34,380 nt of DNA from Bacteroidota bacterium (GCA_007694165.1 RECE01000285.1:1-34380); one strand, 5' to 3'. Positions 1 to 9,557 are shown, counted from the first letter of the stretch. Numbers and translations: made by a program. Notes: generated from the sequence alone by a model not told the origin.

Positions 1-496
1 GGTATTGTTTTTTTCATAAAAAATAAAATTTGGTTTGTAAATGTAATTCTCTTCAAATTTTTCTTTAAACCATAGGAATGGTTTTTTAGGGTGGGTGTTG
101 TACTCTTCTCATGTGTCCTCCTTCTTTAAATGGGTTTTACAATTAGAAGTTAGTTATGTCTTAACCTACCGCAGTTGGGGGCTGTGGTAAGCGATGATTA
201 TGGTTTTGTTTTGTCCGACAGGATTTGTGTCTTGTCAGCTCAGACTACGAATATAGGAAATATTTTTAAAAAGTGTTCGATTAAAGGCATCTTATTGCTT
301 TAAGAAAAGGTTAAAACATTTTCCCAATTTCTGTTAATGTGCACTTATGTGCAGTTAAGAGAAAAAAACATTACCCAGGCCTAAAAAACACGCGAGTTGA
401 TTCTGTAAAAAAAACTTTCGTATTATTTATGCAGCTTTTAATATATGAAGATGTATGTTTTATAGGATAATCAGAACCCCATTGCCTGAATTTTGC
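1..496. other. AT-rich intergenic region, no gene seen
   Basis: No open frame of useful length and no recognisable tRNA, rRNA, tmRNA, RNase P or SRP signature was found on either strand. The stretch is AT-rich with many T and A runs. It holds one compact hairpin, TACCGCAG (167-174) and CTGTGGTA (182-189) around a seven-base TTGGGGG loop, of unknown role. The right end lies downstream of the minus-strand AOR gene, where I see no good intrinsic terminator. Confidence 0.6.
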
Positions 497-2377
497 TTAT
501 TCCGGAAATTCCCTCAATGATTCGTGTATCCCTTTGTGGATTTCATACCAGAAATCAAGGGCAGCTTTGGGAGGGTTATCATTAAACCGATCGAGCCATT
601 GCTGTAGTTCGGGGCTTTCATCTCCCGTGTTGTGTTTTTTCTGCAGAAAAGTATGCACGTATTCGATGTTGCGTTTGCTTTCCCAGAAAACAGAGGCGTT
701 GCGGCTGTTAATCCTGCTGGCAGTTAAAGAAAGGGCTCTTAGAAACTTTTCTTTCTGCCCAAAAAGTTTATCAATAATATCGGGCATGATATCTTCGGCC
801 CAGGCCCGGTGAAAACGGCAGATACCGGTGTTGTCGAGCATAAGTTCTTTGAGCATGCGCTGTGCATTGCGCCGGCCCAGTTCGCGGGGAGAGATGAACT
901 CTTTGCCATAATCGTTGTAGTATTTTCCCATGATCCCCATGGGACTTAGCACTCCCGGAGTCCAGTATTGGTTGGGAACCATCCAGCCATGGCGGGCAAA
1001 AGCAGTATATACAAACCGGTTGAGCACGTCCATCCCTTTGTCGCGTGCCAGGTTGCGGGCATATTTGCGTGCCCCTTCCATGAGGTTGATACGGCTGTCG
1101 GGTCGTGCAATTTCATCCAGCAAAGTCATGGCAATATTGGCATTGTGCATGGAGTCTTCCACCAGTTCAAAACCTTCCATTTCAAAGCGCGGCTTGTCCT
1201 TAAGACCCAGCTCTTCAGGCTTTATTAATCCCTCTGCCACGCATTCCATCAGCCATGCCAGCACACCCCCTACCGATATGGCATCAAATCCCAGCGAATC
1301 GGCTTTCTGGTTGGTTAATTCGGCAGCCCGCTGGTCAAAAATACCACACAGCGGACCCATGGTCTGGTAAGGTTCGTAATCTTTTTTAAAATGATTGTTT
1401 AGTTTCTTGCAAACGGCTGCACATGGCTCTCCGCAGGTCTTTTGTTGTTTGGGTACGATGGTTTCCTCATTGAATTGTTTCAGGTAATGGTCAAGGATAA
1501 AATCTTTGTGCAGCTTAAGGCGCTGCTCATCAGTCCAGTGTATGGTTTTGTAATTGAATGCAATGATATAGTCCTGAATGGTGGCGTAATTGACTCCGAA
1601 AGTACCACCCGTATTGAAGGTTGGGTCATAGCGATATTTGGTGGTGGTTTCCAGGTCTTTGGCAGATAGTTTTTTCTGGTACCTGTCCTGGAACCATGAA
1701 TCGGCTACGTTGCGATCGCGAAAATCCTCATCCACGTAAGTGCCGCCATATATAATGGCTGCAATGCCATGCTGCTGTAAGAGCTTGGTGCCAAATCCGC
1801 CACGTCCTGCCCAGCAATCTACATAAGTGACCTCTCCCTTGCGAATGGGGGCCGAAGCAATGGCACCAAAATCGGTGTACCTGGAGGCCGGCCCGGTGGC
1901 CAGTACGCGTGGATCATTTTCATATCTTGTTTTGAAAAGATCCAGTGTATGTTGCATCATTGAATAAACGCCTTTTCGACCTTCTTCCCAAACTTTGCTC
2001 AAACGCACAGGTACAATCTCCACTTCAATTTCCTCTCCGTGGATTCTGTTGAGGTAGATTACCGAGGGCGTCGGGGCTTTACCGGTAATGGAAACCATAT
2101 TAAGGCCCAGATTGTCAAAAACCAGCCCTGCACCTCCCATGGAAGAAATGTAGAATCCATGCCAGCTTGGACTGAAACCGTTAAATATCAGCCTGTTCGA
2201 TCCCGGAAATATAGAGCCTGCCAACAATCCTGTTCCAATGTTAAGGCTGTCATATTTTTTGGCCAGGTGAATCCCCAAATCCACTGGTCCCCAGAAGTTG
2301 CCAATTTCGTATCTTAATATTTTGTAGAAACTGTTTGAGGTGTCTATCATGAGTGTTTTCAGATGCGATTGTTCCAT
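497..2377 (-). CDS. Aldehyde:ferredoxin oxidoreductase family protein (tungsten/molybdenum pterin enzyme)
   Basis: A 626-residue protein, the usual AOR-family length. The family oxidises aldehydes to carboxylic acids in the cytoplasm and passes electrons to ferredoxin through a bis-pterin W or Mo centre and one 4Fe-4S cluster. The N-terminal half has the Gly-rich pterin fold (PGSNRLIF, GRGGFG). Likely cluster ligands are Cys315, Cys319 and Cys323 (CGEPCAAVC), plus Cys520 in DNTGIC. The motif DSLGFDAIS after the first three cysteines fits the family's pterin-binding DxxG pattern. The cysteine spacing is CX3CX3C rather than the CX2CX3C of the archaeal prototype, so this is probably a distinct subfamily and its substrate cannot be read from sequence. 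The gene stands alone: no ferredoxin or pterin-cofactor gene adjoins it. The start is the ATG at 2377. Confidence 0.88.
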   Translation of the reverse strand: MEQSHLKTLMIDTSNSFYKILRYEIGNFWGPVDLGIHLAKKYDSLNIGTGLLAGSIFPGSNRLIFNGFSPSWHGFYISSMGGAGLVFDNLGLNMVSITGKAPTPSVIYLNRIHGEEIEVEIVPVRLSKVWEEGRKGVYSMMQHTLDLFKTRYENDPRVLATGPASRYTDFGAIASAPIRKGEVTYVDCWAGRGGFGTKLLQQHGIAAIIYGGTYVDEDFRDRNVADSWFQDRYQKKLSAKDLETTTKYRYDPTFNTGGTFGVNYATIQDYIIAFNYKTIHWTDEQRLKLHKDFILDHYLKQFNEETIVPKQQKTCGEPCAAVCKKLNNHFKKDYEPYQTMGPLCGIFDQRAAELTNQKADSLGFDAISVGGVLAWLMECVAEGLIKPEELGLKDKPRFEMEGFELVEDSMHNANIAMTLLDEIARPDSRINLMEGARKYARNLARDKGMDVLNRFVYTAFARHGWMVPNQYWTPGVLSPMGIMGKYYNDYGKEFISPRELGRRNAQRMLKELMLDNTGICRFHRAWAEDIMPDIIDKLFGQKEKFLRALSLTASRINSRNASVFWESKRNIEYVHTFLQKKHNTGDESPELQQWLDRFNDNPPKAALDFWYEIHKGIHESLREFPE

Positions 2378-2477
2378 GATGGCGATTTTTAAGTTAGGTT
2401 TGAATGGAGTTTGCTGCTTTGCTGGTGTTTTAAAGGTGCGGTAGGAAAAACCCTAAACCGTTTAACCCATTTCAAAG

Positions 2478-2516
2478 ATAAAAAAAAACCCACTTCTTTG
2501 AGAAATGGGTTTTTAA
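2478..2516 (-). terminator. Intrinsic terminator after the ppiD-like gene
   Basis: On the minus strand AAAAACCCA and TGGGTTTTT form a nine-base-pair stem around a 13-base loop, followed by a T run. It lies just beyond the stop of the ppiD-like gene at 2535 and before the AOR start at 2377, so it should separate the two transcripts. Confidence 0.75.
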
Positions 2517-2534
2517 AGTTATCAGGGACAAATG

Positions 2535-4655
2535 TTAATAAAACATGTATCTGTGGTCTTTTATTTCAGCGCTTTCCCGCAATGCTCTTACAGATTCGGC
2601 GGGAACCCTGTTGCGGAAAGTTGTTTTGAGCTGGTTTTGCTGTGCCTGTAAATTTTCAGGTTCGATGGCCTCATCTTTGCGGGTAATTTCTACCATAAAA
2701 ACGCCTGCGTTGCCCTTAACAGGTGCAGAAACGGTATTGGGTTCAAGAGCGAAAATACTTCCAATTACGGCGGGCTCAGCGCCAAATCCCTGGAGAGTAT
2801 TCATGTTGAACCTGATGTTTTCAACGTTTCTTACCTCAAGACCCAGACTGGCTGCTTTTTCAGTAATTCCTGTACCTTGAGCTTGTTTGAATTCTTCAAT
2901 AATCATTTCTGCTTTTTTCTCACGAATGGCGATGGCCATCATTTCATCACGAATCTCATCCAGCGCAGGAATACCTTCATCTCTTACCTTGGCTACTCTT
3001 GCCACAACAAATCTTCCTTCAAGGTCAAAAATTTGAGAAATGCTTCCTTTTTGTGTTCTTTCAGCAAAAGCCCATTGGATAATTCCTCTTGGGTTTTCAA
3101 TTCCGGGAATGGTGTTATCCATGGGTCTGACATTGTCAGCAATACGTTTGCTCAGCCCTTGTTCTTCGGCAACGGCATCAAAGTCTTTATTGTCTCTTAA
3201 AGCTGCAGAGAAAGCACTTGCTTGCCCGTAGACTCTCTGGAAAGTTTGGTTGCTATAGTCAATAGTGCGGACCAGGTGTGCAACCTGTACTTTTTTGGAA
3301 GCAGCAGATTTTCCGGTAACGCGAATTACATGAAATCCGAATTCAGATTCGGCAACTGTGAAGTTGTTTACCGGGGTATTGACAACAGCTTCATTGAAAG
3401 GTTCTACCATTGCACCATCAGGAAACCAGCCCAGATCTCCCTGGTTGGTAAATGCTGAAGGGTCTTCTGATAATTCAGTGGCCAGTGCAGCGAATGTGTT
3501 GGGTGATCTTCTTACCACGCTAAGAATGCTATCGGCTTTTTGTTCGGCTTGCACGCGGGTTCTGGTGGTCTCAGGGGTAGCAGTTCTGGTTCCCCGGTGA
3601 GAAATCAGAATATGCGATGCCTGCATAGAATCAGGGCGGAACTGCACATCGGTAAGCATGGAAACAACATAAGCATTGTTATCAACATAGGGGCCATGAA
3701 TGGCACCAACTTCTGCTTCAAACATCAACTCGTCAATTTCGGGAGAGAGCTGTTCCTTAGTCAGAAATGCAGGATTGAATCTGGCATCAGAGTTGGCATT
3801 GATAAAGTTCTCAATGTTTTCACTGCGCATCATCTCATCTTTGAGCCTTTCCGTTTGTTGTCTTATGGTTTCACGATCCTGGTCAGAGGGGAAGATGGGA
3901 AAAACCACATATTCCAGGTCACGCGATTTTTCTCTTTTAAACTCATGCTTGCGCTCATTGTACACGTTGCGCAAATCGCGGTCAGAAACCTTCACCAGAG
4001 TGTCATCTATTTCGTTGAAGCGTTTTGCTATCAGCCTGATATCTGCTGTGGCATTTCTTTCCTGATAATCTTTTTTGGCCAATACTTCAGGCACATAAAA
4101 ACCTTTTCTGATAAGGGTATGATATTTTGTTTCTTTGCGCTGCTCCCTTATATAATCTTCCAGCATAAACCATTGGTTTTGCATGGAGGGGTCCATTTGG
4201 TGGAGGTTCTGGATAAAATCAATTACTGACTGTGGGTCAAACGAACCGTCATTGGGGTTGGTGAAACTTTGCAAAATTGCGGGGTGAGGATCCCTACCGA
4301 TAACCAGTTCGGTTAACTCGTCAGCAGAAACTTTGATTCCCAGCTGTTCAAATTCACGCTCCATTAGCACTTCACGTACCAATTGATCCCAAACCTGTTG
4401 TCTTAGCTGAAAGTTTTCCCTTGAATCGGGAGTTTGCCTTCCGGTTTGGTTGCGCCAGTTATCTACTGCCTGGGCAACTCTTGCTTCAAACTCGGGATAT
4501 ACTATTTTTGTGCGGCCAATCTGACCTACTTCAAGGGTTTGCGCTCCTGTTGGGCCATAGCCCAGGAAATCACCCAGCACGAAAGCCGCGAGGGCTATAC
4601 CTATAACAGCGATGAGCAATCCGGAATAACTTCTGATTTTTCCAATAACAGCCAT
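2535..4655 (-). CDS. ppiD: PpiD/SurA-like periplasmic peptidyl-prolyl isomerase
   Basis: A 706-residue inner-membrane-anchored foldase. A single membrane segment near the N terminus (about residues 12-32, GLLIAVIGIALAAFVLGDF) is followed by a long SurA-N-like chaperone region. A parvulin (PPIC) domain begins at about residue 345 with ASHILI and includes the typical DLGWF and EFGFHVI strings. A further C-terminal chaperone half (about 460-700) follows. Proteins of this type hold and isomerise outer-membrane and secreted proteins emerging from the Sec channel. It is the last gene of the minus-strand envelope cluster, 156 bp after the CNNM/CBS gene, and has its own -7 box upstream and terminator downstream, so it may also be transcribed alone. 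The symbol rests on domain layout, not proven orthology. Confidence 0.88.
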   Translation of the reverse strand: MAVIGKIRSYSGLLIAVIGIALAAFVLGDFLGYGPTGAQTLEVGQIGRTKIVYPEFEARVAQAVDNWRNQTGRQTPDSRENFQLRQQVWDQLVREVLMEREFEQLGIKVSADELTELVIGRDPHPAILQSFTNPNDGSFDPQSVIDFIQNLHQMDPSMQNQWFMLEDYIREQRKETKYHTLIRKGFYVPEVLAKKDYQERNATADIRLIAKRFNEIDDTLVKVSDRDLRNVYNERKHEFKREKSRDLEYVVFPIFPSDQDRETIRQQTERLKDEMMRSENIENFINANSDARFNPAFLTKEQLSPEIDELMFEAEVGAIHGPYVDNNAYVVSMLTDVQFRPDSMQASHILISHRGTRTATPETTRTRVQAEQKADSILSVVRRSPNTFAALATELSEDPSAFTNQGDLGWFPDGAMVEPFNEAVVNTPVNNFTVAESEFGFHVIRVTGKSAASKKVQVAHLVRTIDYSNQTFQRVYGQASAFSAALRDNKDFDAVAEEQGLSKRIADNVRPMDNTIPGIENPRGIIQWAFAERTQKGSISQIFDLEGRFVVARVAKVRDEGIPALDEIRDEMMAIAIREKKAEMIIEEFKQAQGTGITEKAASLGLEVRNVENIRFNMNTLQGFGAEPAVIGSIFALEPNTVSAPVKGNAGVFMVEITRKDEAIEPENLQAQQNQLKTTFRNRVPAESVRALRESAEIKDHRYMFY

Positions 4656-4704
4656 AATTTTTATCTATTCTTTCGTTCTGATTTACTTGTTTTAAATTGA
4701 ACTG

Positions 4705-4731
4705 CAAATGTATAACAATTTTTAAAACCAA
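4705..4731 (-). promoter_or_regulatory. Putative Bacteroidota promoter for the ppiD-like gene
   Basis: On the minus strand TACATTTG (plus coordinates 4705-4712) is a perfect TAnnTTTG -7 box about 50 nt upstream of the ATG. A TTG lies 16 nt further upstream, shorter than the usual 19-21 nt, so the -33 assignment is weak. Confidence 0.4.
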
Positions 4732-4811
4732 TGTTTGTGGCTTCAAATTATTTGTTGTGATTTGATGAGGGTATTAAAATCAATGGAGAGCATCGATAAT
4801 TTTATCTGGTG

Positions 4812-6083
4812 TTAGTCTCCCGTAATTTTTAATTGTACCTGCTCAACCCTTTTTTCGCTTACCTGTATTACTTTAAAAGTGTATCCTTTGATGAGAATTT
4901 CCTCGTCTTTGGCAGGGATACTTTCGTGTTGGTTGATAATCAGTCCTCCAAGGGTTTCGTATTCTTCGGATTCAGGCAAATTAAAATTGTATTTATCATT
5001 GAGGTAATCAATTTCAAGGCGTGCAGAAAAGATAAATTCATCCGGACTTAGCCGTTTTTCGATAAAGTCATCAGTATCGTATTCATCATCTATTTCGCCA
5101 AATATCTCTTCCATAATATCCTCAATGGTAATCAACCCGGCAGTTCCTCCAAACTCGTCTACTACCACCGCAATGCTCTTTCGTTGCTGAATAAAACTTT
5201 TAAGCAGCTTATTTACGTGCATGGTTTCCGGTACAAGCATAACGGGCCTGATGATGCTTTTAATATCTTTAGGTTTTTTAAAAAAATCAAAAGCATGCAC
5301 ATAGCCCACCACATTGTCTATACTTTTCCTGAAAATTAAAATTTTTGAAAGACCCTTTTCTGAAAATTTGTCCCTGAAACATTGAAGAGATTCTTTTTCG
5401 TCAAGGGCAATAACTTCCGTTCGGGGTATCATGCTCTCCCGTAGTTTAATATCCGGAAAATCAATAGCATTGCGGAAAATCTGCATTTCAATACTTTCCT
5501 TGTTTGTATTTCGGGGGTCATTATCGCCAAATTCGTGCAGGAAGTTTTCAATGTCTACGCTGTCAAAAGTTTTGGGAGCATTTGCCATTTTTATATTAAA
5601 GATCTTCCGGAGGATAAATTCTGAAAGTCCCAGAGTGATAAATACTATGGGATAAAGCAAGTAATAGATAATGTATACCGGGATGGCAAAAAAGTTGAGT
5701 ATTTTATTGGGGTTGATGCGGAAAAGCGTTTTGGGCAGAAATTCAGCAAACAATAAAATAACACTGGCAGAAATGATGGTTTGTGCCAGCAGGATAACAA
5801 AGTCACTTTGCAGGGCGGAAGGCAAAATGCTTTCAAGAAAAGATCTTAATACTATGGCGATAAAGATGCCATATATTACAAGCGCAATGTTGTTGCCCAC
5901 CAGCATAGTGGAAATAAAGCCCGAGTCGGAGTTGGTAAATCTCGACAGTATCCTGGCCGAAAAACCACCTGTTTTTTTCTCTACCTCTACTTTTAGTTTG
6001 TTAGCTGTGATGTAGGCTATTTCCATACCTGAAAAGAAGGCAGAAAACAAAAGGCTGACAATAATGATCGTCAAGATGTCCAC
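4812..6083 (-). CDS. Hemolysin/CorC family membrane protein (CNNM-CBS-CorC domains)
   Basis: A 423-residue protein with the standard three-part layout. An N-terminal CNNM/DUF21 membrane domain (about 1-180) opens with SAFFSGMEIAYITANKL and has several hydrophobic helices. A tandem CBS pair (about 195-320) contains the typical MIPRTEV and VVVDEFGGTAGLITIEDI strings. A C-terminal CorC/HlyC domain (about 335-420) follows. Family members are implicated in Mg2+ or other cation efflux; the hemolysin name is historical. In gliding Bacteroidota a relative is called GldE, but I cannot separate that ortholog from paralogs here. It lies 78 bp downstream of lptC within the envelope cluster, with a possible promoter in that gap. 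Confidence 0.88.
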   Translation of the reverse strand: MDILTIIIVSLLFSAFFSGMEIAYITANKLKVEVEKKTGGFSARILSRFTNSDSGFISTMLVGNNIALVIYGIFIAIVLRSFLESILPSALQSDFVILLAQTIISASVILLFAEFLPKTLFRINPNKILNFFAIPVYIIYYLLYPIVFITLGLSEFILRKIFNIKMANAPKTFDSVDIENFLHEFGDNDPRNTNKESIEMQIFRNAIDFPDIKLRESMIPRTEVIALDEKESLQCFRDKFSEKGLSKILIFRKSIDNVVGYVHAFDFFKKPKDIKSIIRPVMLVPETMHVNKLLKSFIQQRKSIAVVVDEFGGTAGLITIEDIMEEIFGEIDDEYDTDDFIEKRLSPDEFIFSARLEIDYLNDKYNFNLPESEEYETLGGLIINQHESIPAKDEEILIKGYTFKVIQVSEKRVEQVQLKITGD

Positions 6084-6106
6084 TTATAGGTTTTGTTGGT
6101 TTATTG

Positions 6107-6114
6107 CAAAGATA
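6107..6114 (-). promoter_or_regulatory. Putative -7 box for the CNNM/CBS gene
   Basis: TATCTTTG on the minus strand matches TAnnTTTG and lies 23 nt upstream of the ATG at 6083. No convincing -33 TTG is found at the expected distance. It could allow internal transcription within the lptC-to-ppiD run. Confidence 0.35.
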
Positions 6115-6161
6115 ATAGAAAATGACAATATTTATTCTGCCACGAAGAAGGGGATAAATTC

Positions 6162-6773
6162 TCAGGGCATTGATAAAGTGTCCTGAGCAGCCTCCGTATC
6201 GGGTTGCTCTTCGCCGGTGTCAACATAAAAAGTCCCCCGGGGGTTTTTGATAACCCATGATGTAAATCTGTCATCGGATTCAAACCCATCTCCGAAGAGC
6301 ACTTCATCTTCAGTGGTGATTTTTACAAATTTATCAGTGTAAATAATTTCATTCTTCTGATCCCAAATCAATTGTTCTGTATTGAGTTTTTCATTGTTTT
6401 CGATGTTTTCCACCACAACATCATTTCTTGCATCAATTAGCTGGTCATTTTCATATTGAATGGCATACTTAGCAGAAATACGGGAAGTTTCATTCATGAG
6501 GGTATCAAAAAAAATCATCAGGAAACCCTGTGGGAGTTCCATGTAGGGTTTTTCACCTGCAAAGCGTTGCATTACCGGGGCCTCCATAGTCATTTGCACC
6601 TGAGCATGGGTGCTGTATACAATGCGCAGGTTTTTGGCTGTTTCTATGGGTAGGTTGTCCTCACTTGTTATTGACTGTATCGTTTTAAGATCGGGCTGAC
6701 ATGAAACAAGCATTGCCAGTCCTGTAAGGATGGCAATGCTTGTTGTCAATTGTTTGAATATTGAAGGGAACAT
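6162..6773 (-). CDS. lptC: LPS export ABC transporter periplasmic protein LptC
   Basis: A 203-residue lipoprotein: a hydrophobic N-terminal segment ends in the lipobox LVSC (Cys at about residue 25). The rest is a beta-rich LptC/OstA-like fold: VYSTHAQVQMTMEAPVMQRF, a long run of short strands ending in EIIYTDKFVKI, and the GDGFESDD turn typical of Bacteroidota LptC. In the Lpt bridge, LptC takes lipopolysaccharide from the LptBFG transporter and hands it to LptA. The start is 2 nt after the stop of the TPR gene, which implies one transcript and probable translational coupling. The acidic C-terminal tail (about 185-203) lies outside the core fold. Confidence 0.88.
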   Translation of the reverse strand: MFPSIFKQLTTSIAILTGLAMLVSCQPDLKTIQSITSEDNLPIETAKNLRIVYSTHAQVQMTMEAPVMQRFAGEKPYMELPQGFLMIFFDTLMNETSRISAKYAIQYENDQLIDARNDVVVENIENNEKLNTEQLIWDQKNEIIYTDKFVKITTEDEVLFGDGFESDDRFTSWVIKNPRGTFYVDTGEEQPDTEAAQDTLSMP

Positions 6774-6775
6774 GA

Positions 6776-8209
6776 TTATCTTGACCTGACTGTAGTGGTT
6801 TCGTTAATCCAGCATTCAACTCTATAAGTATCTCCATCGTCCAGTCCGTAAAAGAAGGTAACCTCCCTGCTGGGGTAATGCTGCCTGTAAGTATTGATCA
6901 ACTGGGTAGCCCTTTCCTGTACCAAAGGATCCTGGTCAACATTGCGTGCCTGAACAAATTTGTCTACAGCAGCCCAATAGGCAACAGTTCTGGTAAGGTC
7001 ATTGTCTCCGCACTGGCTGGCCGATGCGGCATACATCTCACCAATAAGAAGATAGGGTCTGCCATTGTTGGGGTCATGGTTAGCTGCACGAAGCGCATAG
7101 GTTCTTGCCTGCGGAAACTGGCGCAATTGCCTGTAGGTTATGTCAGCCATCAACATCAGGGCAGTAAATTTATCCTCACTTTTCTCATATAAATCTACAG
7201 CCTGGCCGTAATATCTGATTGCCTCGTTGAAATTCTGGGCATCTCTTTCCATGCGGGCCATCAGGAATGCAGATTGAGCTGTGGGTTTTAGCCTGTGCAG
7301 ATTCAGTGTAGCCTTGTAAAAAAGCTCTGTATCTGTACATCCTTGTTTATTAAGCATTGAAGTAACTTTTTCGAGCAGTTCAATGTTTTCAGGATTGTTT
7401 TTAAAGCGTGGGCCATACAATGCTTTGATATTATCGCAGGTGGCAAATGGGTCGAACATAATTTCAATGTTCGATTTTGCTGGTTCATATAATCTGGCTT
7501 CACCCGGATTATGCTCAAGATTGTAATCAATAATGTTCATAATCCTGTCGTAGGTGTCCAGAATTTCGGCCTCATCTTTAACGCCGGCTTCAACAAGTCT
7601 GATAAGAGATTGCATGTGTATCAGCAATGCATCTGCCTGAGTGTTATCTCCTTCAAGCTCAATGGAGCGGGCAGTCATGTCGAAAATCTCCTGCACATTG
7701 TTGGGGCGCAATTGATAAAGATCCACTGCTTTACGCCCTAATACTGCGCCTTTACGGGATTGGGGCATGTGCCCGAAGTATTCAATCCTTTTGTCATACA
7801 GCAACATCAGGGTATCTACCCAGGCGTCTCTCCTGATAGGATCGGTTTCTTCAGAATATTTCATTTTTATAAGGTGTACTCCCCTGATAAAAGTATTCAG
7901 ACTGGCCTGAGGGCAATTAAAAAATACTTCTCTCCAGGGCTCAAAAGCAAGCTTTCGGTTGCCCTGGTTCCAGTATTCCTGGTAAAGAGAAATGTTTCTT
8001 ACACACAGAATACTGTCTTCAGGTGTTTCACCATAACGGGGAGGTGTGCTCATATTGTTAAGGCTGGCATCTGCAAGGTAATCGTTAGCTTCATTCAATG
8101 AATGAGCCTCCATGTGCATGTCGGAAGTTGCACTTACTTTTGCAGAGAGGCTGCAAGCCAGAAAAAGGCTTAGCATAATAACTGCTGAAAAAAATCTTGT
8201 TGCTTTCAT
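6776..8209 (-). CDS. Exported tetratricopeptide-repeat protein of unknown function
   Basis: A 477-residue protein with an N-terminal export signal (about residues 1-27); LAC at about residues 18-20 could be a weak lipobox. The body is almost all alpha-helical. TPR-type helices are clearest at about 300-420, for example FNEAIRYYGQAVDLYEKS and FPQARTYALRAANHDPNN. The C terminus has a short beta-like stretch (VTFFYGLDDGDTYRVECW). TPR domains are protein-binding scaffolds and no enzymatic motif is visible. The tight spacing to lptC (2 nt) and the position between an outer-membrane barrel gene and lptC suggest an envelope-assembly role, which is inference from context only. Confidence 0.8.
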   Translation of the reverse strand: MKATRFFSAVIMLSLFLACSLSAKVSATSDMHMEAHSLNEANDYLADASLNNMSTPPRYGETPEDSILCVRNISLYQEYWNQGNRKLAFEPWREVFFNCPQASLNTFIRGVHLIKMKYSEETDPIRRDAWVDTLMLLYDKRIEYFGHMPQSRKGAVLGRKAVDLYQLRPNNVQEIFDMTARSIELEGDNTQADALLIHMQSLIRLVEAGVKDEAEILDTYDRIMNIIDYNLEHNPGEARLYEPAKSNIEIMFDPFATCDNIKALYGPRFKNNPENIELLEKVTSMLNKQGCTDTELFYKATLNLHRLKPTAQSAFLMARMERDAQNFNEAIRYYGQAVDLYEKSEDKFTALMLMADITYRQLRQFPQARTYALRAANHDPNNGRPYLLIGEMYAASASQCGDNDLTRTVAYWAAVDKFVQARNVDQDPLVQERATQLINTYRQHYPSREVTFFYGLDDGDTYRVECWINETTTVRSR

Positions 8210-8258
8210 TTGCTGGAGAAATTAGAGAATGTGTGTTTTTTTGTTTTGTGAAATACTA

Positions 8259-9557
8259 TTAATAAAATTTCCTTCTTACGAACCATCGTTCATATACATT
8301 GATTCCGATATTGAATCGAAAGTAGTTTTCCTGTATCAGATCGGCACTGCCGGAACTTCTCTGGGAATATTCAAAGCCAAGGTTCAGGGCTGATAAAGAA
8401 CGTCTCACAGGTATGCCAAGTCCAAAACTTATGCCAAACTCTGAAAAGTCCTGGTATGCGCCGCTTCTGTCTTGAAGAGTAAGAAATGACTGCCCGTAGC
8501 GTGCCCCGAATCTGTATTCAAGGCGGTTAAAAAACCCGGTGTAAGTTTCAACCCTGGGATTAAAAACAGCACCTGCACGTAGCATATAAGCATCGTTGAG
8601 GTTATGAACAGAATCAAATGTTTTATAAGAGCTCCAGTTTTGAGACTGGAAATCTACTCCTCCACTCCAGCGTGGATTGATATTCATAAAAACTCCTGCA
8701 GCGATACTTGCCGGAATCTCCATTTTCCCTTTCTGCCCCTCTTTAAAGTTCAGGGTGTCAATGCCAGGTGCACCCGGAAGGCTTCTGGTGATAAAACTCG
8801 ATTGTTGAATGTCTAAACCTGTTGAACCAGTATAGGTTGCCCCAAGTGTTAACCGGCGGGTTTCATCTATCGGGAACTGCCATTGCAGCCCATAGCTGAG
8901 CATTAATCCGCTCACCTGATCGGAATAACTCCAACCTGTTCTGTGAAATCCGATACTGTCGGATTGGGCCACCAACCGGTCTTCTGCTTTCCCGAACAGG
9001 TAAGATATGTTTACTCCGGCAGATAAGCCTTTATGGAGGCGAAAACCGTGGCCCATATATACCTGGCTGATGCCACCGCTGCCTTCATAAAAATAATTGA
9101 TCCGTCCTGCATCATCATCCTGAAAGTCGGAAATGTTGTAGCCCAATTGCGACCACGGTAATAAACCTGCGGCCACACTCCAGCGGCGGGTTACAGGAAA
9201 GGCAAAGTTAATGTTGGCCATTGCTGTGTACCCTGTGGTTTGTTCAAGGTTTGATACTTTTTGCTGGTAAATATGCGAAAAAACTGTGCCATCAAATACA
9301 AATGACAGTGAGTCAATCGCTGTATATGAGGCCGGATTGAGGTAGTTTACGGTAACATTGCTTCTGAAGCCTTGTGAAATACCACCCATAGACATATTTC
9401 TGAAATATTCGCTCCCTTTTACTTCTCCGGGGCCGAACATAGAATATGGAGAGTTGATTTTTGATTGGCCTTGAAGTGCTGATGACCAAATGATTAGAAA
9501 TAGCGACACGATAAAAATCTGTGGCAGGTTTCGGGATTTGCTTTTGTTTTTCAACAT
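8259..9557 (-). CDS. Outer-membrane beta-barrel protein, FadL/PorV-like appearance
   Basis: A 432-residue protein with a Sec signal peptide (hydrophobic core at about 13-28, cut near ALQGQ). The rest is a barrel-like alternation of aromatic and glycine residues. An early NPASYTAIDSLSFVFDG segment resembles the N-terminal part of FadL/PorV-type barrels of Bacteroidota, and the last residues (YERWFVRRKFY) end in an aromatic, as expected for BAM insertion. It overlaps the end of coaX by 7 nt (9551-9557), so translation of the two is probably coupled, and it precedes the TPR gene by 49 bp. The cargo or partner cannot be told from sequence; the FadL/PorV resemblance is by eye. Confidence 0.75.
   Translation of the reverse strand: MLKNKSKSRNLPQIFIVSLFLIIWSSALQGQSKINSPYSMFGPGEVKGSEYFRNMSMGGISQGFRSNVTVNYLNPASYTAIDSLSFVFDGTVFSHIYQQKVSNLEQTTGYTAMANINFAFPVTRRWSVAAGLLPWSQLGYNISDFQDDDAGRINYFYEGSGGISQVYMGHGFRLHKGLSAGVNISYLFGKAEDRLVAQSDSIGFHRTGWSYSDQVSGLMLSYGLQWQFPIDETRRLTLGATYTGSTGLDIQQSSFITRSLPGAPGIDTLNFKEGQKGKMEIPASIAAGVFMNINPRWSGGVDFQSQNWSSYKTFDSVHNLNDAYMLRAGAVFNPRVETYTGFFNRLEYRFGARYGQSFLTLQDRSGAYQDFSEFGISFGLGIPVRRSLSALNLGFEYSQRSSGSADLIQENYFRFNIGINVYERWFVRRKFY

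Noticed and set aside
1-496. Possible tmRNA, RNase P, SRP RNA or known riboswitch in the gene-free left end
   Set aside because: None of the conserved core strings of these RNAs is present on either strand.
3540-4229. 229-codon plus-strand frame opposite the ppiD-like gene
   Set aside because: The minus-strand frame has clear parvulin and SurA-like motifs; the opposite frame shows none.
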